Origin: Streptomyces hayashii
GTDB taxonomy: Bacteria; Actinomycetota; Actinomycetes; Streptomycetales; Streptomycetaceae
Length of the DNA: 38,912 nt
Direction of reading: 5' to 3'
Assembly (NCBI RefSeq): GCF_024539815.1
Contig: NZ_JAHHIU010000131.1
Location: 1 to 38,912, forward strand
Shown here: positions 7,711-16,972 of the stretch, piece by piece
Layout: each line of letters starts with the position of its first letter
Position numbering within the stretch: the stretch's first letter is position 1
Program-made: the position numbers and the translations under genes
The notes under the pieces: model-generated
Seen by the model: only the letters and a program-made list of their open reading frames with translations
What the model was told of the DNA's origin: nothing
Database searches by the model: none

Positions 7711-7817
7711 TGTTCGCGATCTTCGTCAGGACGGGCGGAGTGGGCGGCGTCAGCGGGTCGGCTACGAGTCCGACGCCATCGCCAGCAGTCAGTGCCGACT
7801 GAGAGGAGCGAGGAGCG

Positions 7818-8177
7818 GTGAACGCTTATGCGCCCATCCTCGTACTGGGAGCCCTCGGAGCAGGCTTTGCGATCTTCTCCGTGGTCATGGCCACGCTGAT
7901 CGGGCCGAAGCGCTACAACCGCGCCAAGCTCGAGGCCTATGAGTGCGGAATCGAGCCGACCCCCACGCCGGCCGGCGGCGGGCGCTTCCCGATCAAGTAC
8001 TACCTGACGGCGATGCTCTTCATCGTCTTCGACATCGAGATCGTCTTCCTCTACCCCTGGGCCGTCACCTTCGACGCCCTGGGTGTCTTCGGGCTCGTGG
8101 AGATGCTGCTCTTCGTGCTCACCGTCTTCGTGGCGTACGCGTACGTATGGCGGCGCGGCGGCCTGGAATGGGACTGA
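7818..8177 (+). CDS. nuoA: NADH-quinone oxidoreductase subunit A
   Basis: A 119-residue membrane subunit of NDH-1 with three membrane helices, first gene of the operon. The family hallmark KLEAYECGIEPTPTP, in the loop that contacts the quinone cavity, is present, followed by GGRFPIKYYLTAMLFIVFDI. The GTG start at 7818 follows a purine-rich GAGAGGAGCGAGGAG stretch. NuoA anchors the peripheral arm to the membrane arm and helps shape the quinone entry region. NuoB starts 14 bases after its stop. Confidence 0.95.
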   Translation: MNAYAPILVLGALGAGFAIFSVVMATLIGPKRYNRAKLEAYECGIEPTPTPAGGGRFPIKYYLTAMLFIVFDIEIVFLYPWAVTFDALGVFGLVEMLLFVLTVFVAYAYVWRRGGLEWD

Positions 8178-8191
8178 GGGGCCTTTAAGTC

Positions 8192-8746
8192 ATGGGACTC
8201 GAAGAAAAACTGCCGAGCGGATTCCTGCTGACCACCGTCGAGCAGGCCGCGGGCTGGGTGCGCAAGGCGTCCGTCTTCCCCGCCACATTCGGCCTCGCCT
8301 GCTGCGCCATCGAGATGATGACCACCGGCGCGGGCCGCTACGACCTGGCCCGCTTCGGCATGGAGGTCTTCCGCGGCTCGCCCCGCCAGGCGGACCTGAT
8401 GATCGTCGCCGGCCGGGTCAGCCAGAAGATGGCACCGGTGCTGCGGCAGGTCTACGACCAGATGCCGAACCCCAAGTGGGTCATCTCCATGGGCGTGTGC
8501 GCCTCCTCCGGCGGCATGTTCAACAACTACGCGATCGTCCAGGGCGTCGATCACATCGTCCCCGTGGACATCTATCTCCCGGGCTGCCCGCCCCGCCCCG
8601 AGATGCTGATGGACGCGATCCTCAAGCTCCACCAGAAGATCCAGAACACCAAGCTGGGCGTGAACGCCGAGGAGGCGGCCCGCGAGGCGGAGGAAGCGGC
8701 GCTCAAGGCCCTGCCCATGATCGAGATGAAGGGGCTGCTGCGGTGA
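8192..8746 (+). CDS. nuoB: NADH-quinone oxidoreductase subunit B
   Basis: A 184-residue peripheral-arm subunit that holds cluster N2, the last [4Fe-4S] centre before menaquinone. All ligand cysteines are visible: the tandem pair in FGLACCAIEMM, one in VISMGVCASSGGMFNN and one in YLPGCPPRPEMLMDA. The C-terminal 25 residues form an Ala/Glu-rich helix (EEAAREAEEAALKAL). Its stop overlaps the GTG of nuoC (GTGA). Confidence 0.97.
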   Translation: MGLEEKLPSGFLLTTVEQAAGWVRKASVFPATFGLACCAIEMMTTGAGRYDLARFGMEVFRGSPRQADLMIVAGRVSQKMAPVLRQVYDQMPNPKWVISMGVCASSGGMFNNYAIVQGVDHIVPVDIYLPGCPPRPEMLMDAILKLHQKIQNTKLGVNAEEAAREAEEAALKALPMIEMKGLLR

Positions 8747-9507
8747 GCGACGCGAACGGCGCCAACGGCGCGAACGGCTCCTCGAACGGGGTGAACCCCG
8801 AGAAGGACATCTCCGCCTCCAACCTTCCCGGCCAGCGCGGCCAGGGCGGGGAGGAGGTCCGCGTCCAGCGCGGCATGTTCGGCGCCGACAACGGCGGCGA
8901 CACCTCCGGCTACGGCGGCCTGGTCCGCTCGGTCCGGCTTCCCGGCGCCGCGAACCGCCCCTACGGCGGCTGGTTCGACGAGGTCGCCGACGAACTCGAA
9001 GGCGCACTGGAGGAGCAGGGCCTGCTCCCCGGGAACGCGATCGAGAAGACGGTCGTCGACCGCGGCGAGCTCACCTTCCACATCGAGCGCGAGCACCTGC
9101 TGCGCGTCGCCCGCACGTTGCGCGACGACCCGGCCCTGCGCTTCGAACTGTGCACCGGCGTCTCCGGCGTCCACTACCCCAACGACAAGGGGCGTGAGCT
9201 GCACGCCGTCTACCACCTGCGCTCGATCACCCACAACCGGCTGATCCGGCTGGAGGTCAGCGCCCCGGACGCCGACCCGCGCATCCCGTCCCTGGTCTCC
9301 GTGTATCCCACGAACGACTGGCACGAGCGCGAGACCTACGACTTCTTCGGAATCGTCTTCGACGGTCACCCGGCCCTGACGCGGATCATGATGCCCGACG
9401 ACTGGCCGGGCCATCCGCAGCGCAAGGACTACCCCCTCGGCGGCATCCCCGTCGAGTACAAGGGCGCCCAGATCCCGGCTCCGGACCAGCGGAGGTCGTA
9501 CTCATGA
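8743..9507 (+). CDS. nuoC: NADH-quinone oxidoreductase subunit C
   Basis: A 254-residue peripheral-arm subunit (30-kDa family). The first 45 residues are a low-complexity extension with Asn-Gly repeats (ANGANGANGSSNG), absent from shorter homologues. The conserved core starts near PYGGWFDEVADELEGALEE and ends with the family signature ERETYDFFGIVFDGHP and DDWPGHPQRKDYPLGGIPVEY. It is a scaffold without cofactor that packs on NuoD and NuoB. NuoC and NuoD are separate genes here, unlike the E. coli fusion. The GTG start overlaps the nuoB stop and the stop overlaps the nuoD ATG. Confidence 0.95.
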   Translation: MSDANGANGANGSSNGVNPEKDISASNLPGQRGQGGEEVRVQRGMFGADNGGDTSGYGGLVRSVRLPGAANRPYGGWFDEVADELEGALEEQGLLPGNAIEKTVVDRGELTFHIEREHLLRVARTLRDDPALRFELCTGVSGVHYPNDKGRELHAVYHLRSITHNRLIRLEVSAPDADPRIPSLVSVYPTNDWHERETYDFFGIVFDGHPALTRIMMPDDWPGHPQRKDYPLGGIPVEYKGAQIPAPDQRRSYS

Positions 9508-10880
9508 GCACTACCAACCCGTCGCCCGGCCACCACCCCTCATCGAGTCCCTCCGGGACCACCTCATCGATGGCATCCGCCCGTGAGACCACCGAGGGCA
9601 CGGTATACACGGTCACCGGTGGCGACTGGGACGAGGTCGTGCAGTCCGCGGCCCGCGCCGACGACGAGCGCATCGTCGTCAACATGGGCCCCCAGCACCC
9701 CTCCACCCACGGAGTGCTCCGCCTCATCCTGGAGATCGAGGGCGAGACGGTCACCGAGGCCCGCTGCGGCATCGGCTACCTGCACACCGGCATCGAGAAG
9801 AATCTTGAGTACCGCACGTGGACCCAGGGCACCACGTTCGTGACGCGCATGGACTACCTGACGTCCTTCTTCAACGAGACCGCCTACTGTCTCGCCGTCG
9901 AGAAGCTCCTGGGCGTCGAGGACCAGATCACCGAGCGAGCCAAGATCATCCGGGTGCTCCTGATGGAGCTGAACCGGTTGTCCTCCCATCTGGTGTGCAT
10001 CGCCACCGGCGGCATGGAACTCGGCGCCACCACGATCATGATCTACGGATTCCGTGATCGTGAAATGATTCTCGACATCTACGAGCTCATCACGGGCCTG
10101 CGGATGAACCACGCGTACATCCGCCCCGGCGGACTCGCCCAGGACCTGCCGCCCGGCGCGGTGGACCAGATCCGCGAGTTCGTGAAGAAGATGAAGAAGA
10201 ACCTCCCCGAGTACGACAAGCTCGCCACCGGGAACCCCATCTTCAAGGCCCGTATGCAGGACGTCGGCTACCTCGACCTGGCCGGCTGCATGGCCCTCGG
10301 CGCCACCGGTCCGATCCTGCGCTCCACCGGTCTGCCCCACGACCTGCGCAAGACGCAGCCCTACTGCGACTACGAGACGTACGACTTCGACGTCCCGACC
10401 GCGGACTCCTGCGACTCCTACGGCCGCTTCCTCATCCGCCTGGAGGAGATGCGGCAGTCGCTGCGGATCGTGGAGCAGTGCCTGGACCGGCTTCAGCCCG
10501 GCCCGGTCATGGTCGCCGACCGGAAGATCGCCTGGCCCGCCCAGCTCGCACTGGGCCCCGACGGTCTCGGCAACTCCCTCGACCACATCAAGAAGATCAT
10601 GGGCACCTCCATGGAGGCCCTGATCCACCACTTCAAGCTGGTCACCGAGGGCTTCCGCGTGCCCCCGGGACAGGCGTACGCGGCGGTCGAGTCGCCCAAG
10701 GGCGAACTCGGGGTGCACGTCGTCTCCGACGGAGGCACCCGCCCCTACCGGGTCCACTTCCGGGACCCGTCCTTCACCAACCTGCAGGCCATGGCGGCGA
10801 TGTGCGAGGGCGGCCAGGTCGCCGACGTCATCGTCGCCGTCGCGTCCATCGACCCCGTGATGGGAGGCGTCGACCGGTGA
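9504..10880 (+). CDS. nuoD: NADH-quinone oxidoreductase subunit D
   Basis: A 458-residue subunit of the 49-kDa family, related to [NiFe]-hydrogenase large subunits but without the metal cysteines. With NuoB it forms the quinone headgroup site. Visible markers are NMGPQHPSTHGVLRLILEIE, CGIGYLHTGIEKN, the HHFKLVTEGF block and the conserved end DPVMGGVDR. About 55 N-terminal residues (Ser/Thr/Pro-rich) precede the core and are an actinobacterial-type extension. It overlaps nuoC by ATGA and nuoE by GTGA. Confidence 0.97.
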   Translation: MSTTNPSPGHHPSSSPSGTTSSMASARETTEGTVYTVTGGDWDEVVQSAARADDERIVVNMGPQHPSTHGVLRLILEIEGETVTEARCGIGYLHTGIEKNLEYRTWTQGTTFVTRMDYLTSFFNETAYCLAVEKLLGVEDQITERAKIIRVLLMELNRLSSHLVCIATGGMELGATTIMIYGFRDREMILDIYELITGLRMNHAYIRPGGLAQDLPPGAVDQIREFVKKMKKNLPEYDKLATGNPIFKARMQDVGYLDLAGCMALGATGPILRSTGLPHDLRKTQPYCDYETYDFDVPTADSCDSYGRFLIRLEEMRQSLRIVEQCLDRLQPGPVMVADRKIAWPAQLALGPDGLGNSLDHIKKIMGTSMEALIHHFKLVTEGFRVPPGQAYAAVESPKGELGVHVVSDGGTRPYRVHFRDPSFTNLQAMAAMCEGGQVADVIVAVASIDPVMGGVDR

Positions 10881-11764
10881 CCACCTCTTCTTCCGAGCGG
10901 GGCGTCAGCCTGGGCATGCCCGAGCTGCCCGCGCCCGCCTACCCGGACGACGTCCGAGCCCGACTGGAGACGGACGCGCGCGAGATCATCGCCCGCTACC
11001 CCGACTCCCGGTCCGCGCTCCTGCCGTTGCTGCACCTCGTGCAGTCGGAGGAGGGGCACGTCACGCGCACCGGGATGCGGTTCTGCGCGGACGTGCTGGA
11101 TCTGACGACGGCCGAGGTCACGGCGGTCGCCACCTTCTACACCATGTACCGCCGCCGCCCCAGCGGCGACTACCAGGTGGGCGTGTGCACCAACACGCTG
11201 TGCGCGGTGATGGGCGGTGACGCGATCTTCGAAGGGCTCCAGGAGTACCTGGGTGTCGGCAACGGTGAGACCACCGACGACGGAAAGATCACTCTGGAGC
11301 ACATCGAGTGCAACGCGGCCTGCGACTTCGCGCCGGTCGTGATGGTCAACTGGGAGTTCTTCGACAACCAGACCGTGCAGAGCGCGAAGCGCCTGGTCGA
11401 CGACCTGCGGATCGGACGCACCGTCTCACCCACGCGAGGTGCGCCGCTGTGCACGTTCAAGGAGACCGCCCGGATCCTGGCGGGCTTCCCCGACGAGCGC
11501 GAGGGCGCCGTCGAGGCGAGCGGCGGAGCGGGACCGGCGTCGCTGGTGGGTCTTCGCCTGGCAAGGGGAGAGACCGCACCCGCGCGCGTGGTCCATCCGC
11601 GCGACGGCGGACCGCACGACCATCCGCAGGACAGGGCGCCCGGCGACGCGACACCGCACGAGCCGTCGCCCGGCGAGCACCTGAGTTCGCATGACGCGCC
11701 GCAGGACACGTCGGCCTCCGACCCGGCCCACCCGGCAGGGCCTACCGCCGAGGAGGGGGAGTGA
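10877..11764 (+). CDS. nuoE: NADH-quinone oxidoreductase subunit E with long acidic/His tail
   Basis: A 295-residue thioredoxin-like [2Fe-2S] subunit (24-kDa family) that carries cluster N1a next to NuoF. Ligands are seen in GVCTNTLCAVMGG and HIECNAACDFAPVVMVN (C-x4-C and C-x3-C). The fold ends near residue 200. The remaining 95 or so residues are low complexity, rich in His, Asp, Pro and Gly (for example HPRDGGPHDHPQDRAPGD), making the protein much longer than the roughly 160-240 residues usual for NuoE. The tail is probably disordered and its role is unknown. GTG start overlapping nuoD; stop overlapping nuoF. Confidence 0.94.
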   Translation: MTTSSSERGVSLGMPELPAPAYPDDVRARLETDAREIIARYPDSRSALLPLLHLVQSEEGHVTRTGMRFCADVLDLTTAEVTAVATFYTMYRRRPSGDYQVGVCTNTLCAVMGGDAIFEGLQEYLGVGNGETTDDGKITLEHIECNAACDFAPVVMVNWEFFDNQTVQSAKRLVDDLRIGRTVSPTRGAPLCTFKETARILAGFPDEREGAVEASGGAGPASLVGLRLARGETAPARVVHPRDGGPHDHPQDRAPGDATPHEPSPGEHLSSHDAPQDTSASDPAHPAGPTAEEGE

Positions 11765-13113
11765 TGACCTTGGCACCCGAGCTGAAAGGCAGCAGCCCCG
11801 AGAAGCTGCTCGCACCCGTGCTGTCGGCCTTCTGGGACGAGGACAAGTCCTGGAGCCTCGACGTCTACCGGAGGCACGAAGGGTACGAGGGCCTTCGCAA
11901 GGCGCTCGCCATGTCGCCGGACGACCTGATCGCGTACGTCAAGGACTCCGGTCTGCGAGGGCGGGGCGGCGCGGGATTCCCCACCGGAATGAAATGGCAG
12001 TTCATTCCCCAGGGCGATGGAAAGCCGCACTATCTAGTTGTCAACGCCGACGAATCGGAGCCCGGGACCTGCAAGGACATCCCGCTCCTCTTCGCGAACC
12101 CGCACAGCCTCATCGAGGGCATTGTGATCGCGTGCTATGCCATCAGGTCGTCTCATGCCTTCATCTATCTTCGGGGTGAAGTCGTCCCTGTTCTGCGGCG
12201 GTTGCACGAGGCCGTGCGCGAGGCCCGTGCGGCGGGCTACCTCGGCGAGAACATCCTGGGCAGCGGACTCGACCTCGAACTCACCGTGCACGCCGGCGCC
12301 GGCGCGTACATCTGCGGTGAGGAGACCGCACTGCTCGACTCGCTCGAAGGCCGCCGTGGTCAACCGCGGCTCCGTCCCCCCTTTCCTGCGGTCGCGGGCC
12401 TCTATGCGTGCCCGACTGTGGTGAATAACGTCGAGTCGATCGCGTCAGTTCCCGCGATCCTGCAAAAAGGAAAGGAATGGTTCAGGTCGATGGGAAGCGA
12501 GAAGTCCCCGGGCTTCACGCTCTACTCCCTCAGCGGCCATGTCGCCAGCCCCGGCCAGTACGAGGCTCCGCTCGGGATCACGCTGCGCCAACTCCTGGAG
12601 ATGAGCGGCGGAATGCGACCCGGGCACCGGCTCAAGTTCTGGACGCCGGGCGGCTCCTCGACGCCGATGTTCACCGACGAGCACCTCGACGTCCCTCTTG
12701 ACTACGAAGGAGTGGGCGCCGCGGGTTCCATGCTCGGCACGAAAGCTCTGCAGTGCTTCGACGAGACGACGTGCGTCGTGCGAGCCGTGACCCGCTGGAC
12801 CGAGTTCTACGCCCACGAGTCCTGCGGCAAGTGCACCCCGTGCCGCGAAGGCACCTACTGGCTCGTGCAGTTGCTGCGGGACATCGAAGCCGGCAAGGGG
12901 GTCCTCTCCGACCTCGACAAGCTCAACGACATCGCCGACAACATCAACGGCAAGTCCTTCTGCGCCCTCGGCGACGGCGCCGCCTCGCCGATCTTCTCCT
13001 CACTGAAGTACTTCCGCGAGGAGTACGAGGAGCACATCACGGGCCGGGGCTGCCCCTTCGATCCGTCCAAGTCGACGGTCTGGGCGGACAAGCACACGGA
13101 GGTGAACGCATGA
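11761..13113 (+). CDS. nuoF: NADH-quinone oxidoreductase subunit F (NADH/FMN-binding)
   Basis: A 450-residue subunit (51-kDa family) that oxidises NADH. The NADH-binding glycine motif is GLRGRGGAGFPTGMKW, the FMN motif is GAGAYICGEETALLDSLEG, and cluster N3 is held by ESCGKCTPCREGTYW plus the distal Cys in FCALGDGA. Length and motifs are standard. One oddity is base usage: from about 11980 to 12490 many codons end in A or T (CTA, GTT, TCT, CTT, AAA, GAA, ATT), unlike the strongly G/C-ending codons elsewhere in the operon, while the protein stays conserved. ATGA overlaps join it to nuoE and nuoG. Confidence 0.97.
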   Translation: MMTLAPELKGSSPEKLLAPVLSAFWDEDKSWSLDVYRRHEGYEGLRKALAMSPDDLIAYVKDSGLRGRGGAGFPTGMKWQFIPQGDGKPHYLVVNADESEPGTCKDIPLLFANPHSLIEGIVIACYAIRSSHAFIYLRGEVVPVLRRLHEAVREARAAGYLGENILGSGLDLELTVHAGAGAYICGEETALLDSLEGRRGQPRLRPPFPAVAGLYACPTVVNNVESIASVPAILQKGKEWFRSMGSEKSPGFTLYSLSGHVASPGQYEAPLGITLRQLLEMSGGMRPGHRLKFWTPGGSSTPMFTDEHLDVPLDYEGVGAAGSMLGTKALQCFDETTCVVRAVTRWTEFYAHESCGKCTPCREGTYWLVQLLRDIEAGKGVLSDLDKLNDIADNINGKSFCALGDGAASPIFSSLKYFREEYEEHITGRGCPFDPSKSTVWADKHTEVNA

Positions 13114-15614
13114 CGGTGACCACCAGCGCTCCCTCCGGAGGCGGCGAGGCGGCGGTCCCGCCGGAAGATCTCGTCACGCTGAGCATCGACGGCGCCGAGA
13201 TCAGCGTGCCCAAGGGCACCCTGGTCATCCGGGCCGCCGAGCAGCTCGGCATCGAGATCCCCCGCTTCTGCGACCATCCCCTCCTCGATCCCGCCGGCGC
13301 CTGCCGGCAGTGCATCGTCGAGGTCGAGGGCCAGCGCAAGCCCATGGCGTCCTGCACCATCACCTGCACCGACGGCATGGTGGTGAAGACCCACCTCACC
13401 TCGCCCGCGGCCGAGAAGGCGCAGCACGGCGTGATGGAGCTGCTCCTCATCAACCACCCGCTGGACTGTCCGGTCTGCGACAAGGGCGGCGAGTGCCCCC
13501 TGCAGAACCAGGCGATGTCGCACGGCCAGGCCGAGTCCCGGTTCGAGGGCCGCAAGCGCACGTACGAGAAGCCCGTCCCGATCTCCACGCAGGTGCTGCT
13601 CGACCGCGAGCGGTGCGTGCTGTGCGCCCGCTGCACCCGGTTCTCCAACCAGGTGGCGGGCGACCCGATGATCGAGCTGATCGAGCGGGGCGCGCTCCAG
13701 CAGGTCGGCATCGGCGAGGGCGATCCCTTCGAGTCGTACTTCTCCGGCAACACCATTCAGATCTGCCCGGTCGGCGCACTGACCTCGGCGGCCTACCGGT
13801 TCCGTTCCCGGCCCTTCGACCTGGTCTCCTCGCCGTCGGTCTGCGAGCACTGCTCCGGCGGCTGCGCCACGCGCACCGACCACCGGCGCGGCAAGGTCAT
13901 GCGGCGCCTGGCCGCCAACGACCCCGAGGTCAACGAGGAGTGGATCTGCGACAAGGGGCGGTTCGCCTTCCGGTACGCGCAGCAGCGGGACCGGCTGGAG
14001 ACGCCTCGGGTGCGCAACGCCGAGGGCGACCTCGTGCCGGCTTCCTGGCCGGAGGCGTTGCAGATCGCGGCCCAGGGGCTGCTGGCCTCGCGCGGCAGGA
14101 CCGGCGTCCTGACCGGCGGCCGGCTCACCATCGAGGACGCGTACGCGTACAGCAAGTTCGCGCGCGTGGCGCTCGACACCAACGACATCGACTTCCGCGC
14201 GCGGGTGCACAGCAGCGAGGAGGCCGACTTCCTGGCCGCCCACGTCGCCGGCCGCGGTCGTGACCTCGACGGCGGGGGCGTCACGTACGCCCTTCTGGAG
14301 AAGGCGCCCGCGGTCCTGCTGGCCGGGTTCGAGTCGGAGGAGGAGGCGCCCGGCGTCTTCCTGCGGCTGCGCAAGGCCTGGCGCAAGCACGGGCAGCGGG
14401 TGTTCTCGCTGGGCACCCATGTCACCCGGGGCCTTGAGAAGGCGGGCGGCACGCTGCTGCCGGCCGCTCCGGGCACCGAGACGGAGTGGCTGGACGCGCT
14501 CGCGAGCGGCGTCGGCCTGCACGACGCGGGCGGCACGGCCGCCGAGGCGCTGCGGGCCCCGGGCGCGGTGATCGTCGTCGGGGAGCGGCTCGCCGGGGTG
14601 GCCGGTGCGCTCACCGCCGTGGTGCGGGCCGCGTCGGCGACCGGCGCCCGGCTGGTGTGGATCCCGCGCCGGGCGGGGGAGCGGGGCGCGATCGAGGCGG
14701 GCGCACTGCCGTCGCTGCTGCCGGGCGGCCGTCCGGCCACCGACCCCCGCGCGCGGGACGAGGTCGCCGCGGCCTGGGGCCTGGCCGAACTCCCGCACCG
14801 CTACGGCCGGGACACCGGGCAGATCGTCGAGGCCGCGGTGTCCGGCGAACTCCAGGCGCTGCTCGTCGCGGGCGTCGAGGTCGCGGATCTGCCCGACCCG
14901 GCACGCGCGCGCGCCGCGCTGGCCGAGGCCGGTTTCGTGGTGTCGCTGGAGCTGCGGCCCGGCGAGGTCACCGAGCACGCCGACGTCGTCCTGCCGGTGG
15001 CCGCGGTCGCCGAGAAGGCCGGCGCGTTCCTCAACTGGGAGGGCAGGGTGCGCTTCTTCGAGGCGGCGCTGAAGCCCGACCAGATGACCCGCCGGGGGGC
15101 GCCGGCCGACGCGCGCGTGCTGCAGATGCTCGCGGACGCCATGGACGTCCATCTCGGACTGCCGGACCTGCGCACCGCGCGCGCCGAGCTCGACCGGCTC
15201 GGAGCCTGGGACGGCCCGCGGGCCACCGCCCCCGTGGAGACGGCCGCTCAGCTGCCGCGACCCGCTGCCGGGGAAGCGGTGCTCGCAGGGCACCGCCTGC
15301 TGCTCGACCAGGGCGTCCTGCAGCAGGGCGACGAGGCGCTCGCCGGGACCCGGCACGCCGCACGCGCGCGTGTGTCGGCCGCCACGGCCGCCGAGGCAGG
15401 CGTCAAGGACGGCGACCTGCTCGCCGTCACCGGTCCCGCCGGGTCGGTCGAACTGCCGCTGCAGATCACCGAGATGCCCGACCGGGTCGTCTGGCTGCCG
15501 CTGAACTCGACCGGCGGGGGCGTCGCCTCCGATGCCGGGGCCACGCCCGGTTCCCTCGTCCGCATCGGCCCGGCGACGCTCGGCGCCGACGCCCCCAAGG
15601 AGGTGGAGGCATGA
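13110..15614 (+). CDS. nuoG: NADH-quinone oxidoreductase subunit G
   Basis: An 834-residue, multi-cluster subunit (75-kDa family). An N-terminal [2Fe-2S] domain holds N1b (FCDHPLLDPAGACRQCIVEV). The His/Cys site for N5 is in NHPLDCPVCDKGGECPLQNQ. N4 is in RERCVLCARCTRF with a distal ICPVGAL. A further C-x2-C-x3-C...C set (CEHCSGGC then WICDKG) would bind the extra cluster N7, found in E. coli and Thermus but lost in mitochondria. The second half is the molybdopterin-oxidoreductase fold without the cofactor, ending in a degenerate MopB-type C-terminal domain. It overlaps nuoF and nuoH by ATGA. Confidence 0.96.
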   Translation: MTVTTSAPSGGGEAAVPPEDLVTLSIDGAEISVPKGTLVIRAAEQLGIEIPRFCDHPLLDPAGACRQCIVEVEGQRKPMASCTITCTDGMVVKTHLTSPAAEKAQHGVMELLLINHPLDCPVCDKGGECPLQNQAMSHGQAESRFEGRKRTYEKPVPISTQVLLDRERCVLCARCTRFSNQVAGDPMIELIERGALQQVGIGEGDPFESYFSGNTIQICPVGALTSAAYRFRSRPFDLVSSPSVCEHCSGGCATRTDHRRGKVMRRLAANDPEVNEEWICDKGRFAFRYAQQRDRLETPRVRNAEGDLVPASWPEALQIAAQGLLASRGRTGVLTGGRLTIEDAYAYSKFARVALDTNDIDFRARVHSSEEADFLAAHVAGRGRDLDGGGVTYALLEKAPAVLLAGFESEEEAPGVFLRLRKAWRKHGQRVFSLGTHVTRGLEKAGGTLLPAAPGTETEWLDALASGVGLHDAGGTAAEALRAPGAVIVVGERLAGVAGALTAVVRAASATGARLVWIPRRAGERGAIEAGALPSLLPGGRPATDPRARDEVAAAWGLAELPHRYGRDTGQIVEAAVSGELQALLVAGVEVADLPDPARARAALAEAGFVVSLELRPGEVTEHADVVLPVAAVAEKAGAFLNWEGRVRFFEAALKPDQMTRRGAPADARVLQMLADAMDVHLGLPDLRTARAELDRLGAWDGPRATAPVETAAQLPRPAAGEAVLAGHRLLLDQGVLQQGDEALAGTRHAARARVSAATAAEAGVKDGDLLAVTGPAGSVELPLQITEMPDRVVWLPLNSTGGGVASDAGATPGSLVRIGPATLGADAPKEVEA

Positions 15615-16972
15615 GCCCGTACCTCGCCGCTGAAGACCTCTCGATGTTCGGCCGCGACCCCTGGTGGCTGGTCGTCGTCAAGGCGGTGTTCTGCTTCGCC
15701 TTCCTGATGGTGACCGTGCTGTTCTCCATCGTGTGGGAGCGCAAGGTCGTCGCCTGGATGCAGTTGCGCATCGGCCCCAACCGGCACGGCCCGTGGGGCA
15801 TGCTTCAGTCGCTCGCCGACGGCATCAAGCTGATGCTGAAGGAAGACCTGATCGTCAAACGCGCGGACAAGGTGGTGTACGTCCTCGCGCCGATCGTCGC
15901 GGCCGTCCCGGCCTTCATGGCGATCGCGGTGATCCCCTTCGGGCCGGCCGACAACGAGATCTCGATCTTCGGTCAACGCACCACGATGCAGCTCACCGAC
16001 CTGCCGATCGCGATGCTCTACGTCCTCGCGGTCGCCTCGGTCGGCATCTACGGCATCGTCCTGGCGGGATGGAGCTCCGGCTCCACGTACCCGCTGCTGG
16101 GCGGTCTGCGGTCGTGCGCGCAGATGATCTCCTACGAGATCGCCATGGGCGCCGCGTTCGCCTCGGTGTTCCTCTACTCGGGGTCGATGTCGACGTCGAC
16201 CATCGTCGAGCAGCAGCACGACCGCTGGTACATCCTCCTGCTGCCGGTCTCCTTCATCCTCTACATCGTCACGATGGTCGGCGAGACCAACCGCGCTCCC
16301 TTCGACATGCCGGAGTCCGAGGGCGACCTGGTCGGTGGCTTCAACACCGAGTACTCGTCGATCAAGTTCGCGATGTTCATGCTCGCCGAGTACGTGAACA
16401 TGGTGACGGTCTCCGCCGTGTCGACCACGCTCTTCCTCGGCGGCTGGCGGGCTCCCTGGCCGATCAGCTCCTTCTGGGAGGGCGCGAACCACGGCTGGTG
16501 GCCGATGCTGTGGTTCGTCGTCAAGGTGCAGCTGCTGCTGTTCTTCTTCATCTGGCTGCGCGGCACGCTTCCCCGCGTGCGCTACGACCAGTTGATGAAG
16601 CTCGGCTGGAAGGTTCTGATCCCCGTATCGGTGACGTGGCTGATGCTCGTCGCGACCGTGCGGACGCTGCGCAACGAGAACTACGACTTCGCCGACATCT
16701 TCCTCTACGTCGGCGGCGGGGTTCTGGTCCTGCTGTTGCTCTCCTTCGTCGTGGACATGTTCCGCAATGGCGGGAAGAGCGCGCAGGCGCCGGCCGAGCC
16801 GGTCGGCTTCGACCCCATGGCGGGCGGGTTCCCCGTCCCGCCGCTGCCGGGACAGGAGCTTCCGCCGGTGCCCAGGCGCAGTCCGCGCCGGGAGCGGGAG
16901 CTCATTGTCAGTGGTGGGGCCGACACTGTGAGTGACGGATCGCGAGACGGAAAGGAGGCGTCCGATGGCTGA
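15611..16972 (+). CDS. nuoH: NADH-quinone oxidoreductase subunit H
   Basis: A 453-residue membrane subunit (ND1 family, eight core helices) that forms most of the quinone chamber and the first part of the proton path. Family markers include RIGPNRHGPWG, the YEIAMG segment with its conserved Glu, and GETNRAPFDMPESEGDLVGG. It is longer than the roughly 325-residue E. coli protein: about 70 C-terminal residues past the last helix are soluble, Pro/Gly/Arg-rich and probably cytoplasmic. It overlaps the nuoI start by eight bases. Confidence 0.97.
   Translation: MSPYLAAEDLSMFGRDPWWLVVVKAVFCFAFLMVTVLFSIVWERKVVAWMQLRIGPNRHGPWGMLQSLADGIKLMLKEDLIVKRADKVVYVLAPIVAAVPAFMAIAVIPFGPADNEISIFGQRTTMQLTDLPIAMLYVLAVASVGIYGIVLAGWSSGSTYPLLGGLRSCAQMISYEIAMGAAFASVFLYSGSMSTSTIVEQQHDRWYILLLPVSFILYIVTMVGETNRAPFDMPESEGDLVGGFNTEYSSIKFAMFMLAEYVNMVTVSAVSTTLFLGGWRAPWPISSFWEGANHGWWPMLWFVVKVQLLLFFFIWLRGTLPRVRYDQLMKLGWKVLIPVSVTWLMLVATVRTLRNENYDFADIFLYVGGGVLVLLLLSFVVDMFRNGGKSAQAPAEPVGFDPMAGGFPVPPLPGQELPPVPRRSPRRERELIVSGGADTVSDGSRDGKEASDG

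Larger units (their letters stand above)
7074..7817. other. Divergent control region of the cell-wall peptidase and the nuo operon
   Basis: 744 gene-free bases. The left part holds a leader and promoter of the peptidase (minus). The centre (about 7440-7660) is visibly AT-richer than the surroundings and has a sigma70-like pair TTGCAT (7474) and TATTGA (7498) spaced 18 bp on plus. The right part carries repeated GATCAC boxes, a TAGGAT -10-like element (7673-7678) and the Rex-like operator. A 25-codon ATG frame at 7524-7601 lacks a ribosome-binding site and is not called. Confidence 0.65.

Noticed and set aside
12855..15356. An 833-codon open frame antisense to nuoG
   Set aside because: It mirrors the high-GC third-position bias of nuoG, has Arg/Gly/His-rich low-complexity translation, and shows no domain motifs. 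The same holds for the long antisense frames over nuoL (18325-20568) and the ABC operon (29440-31200).
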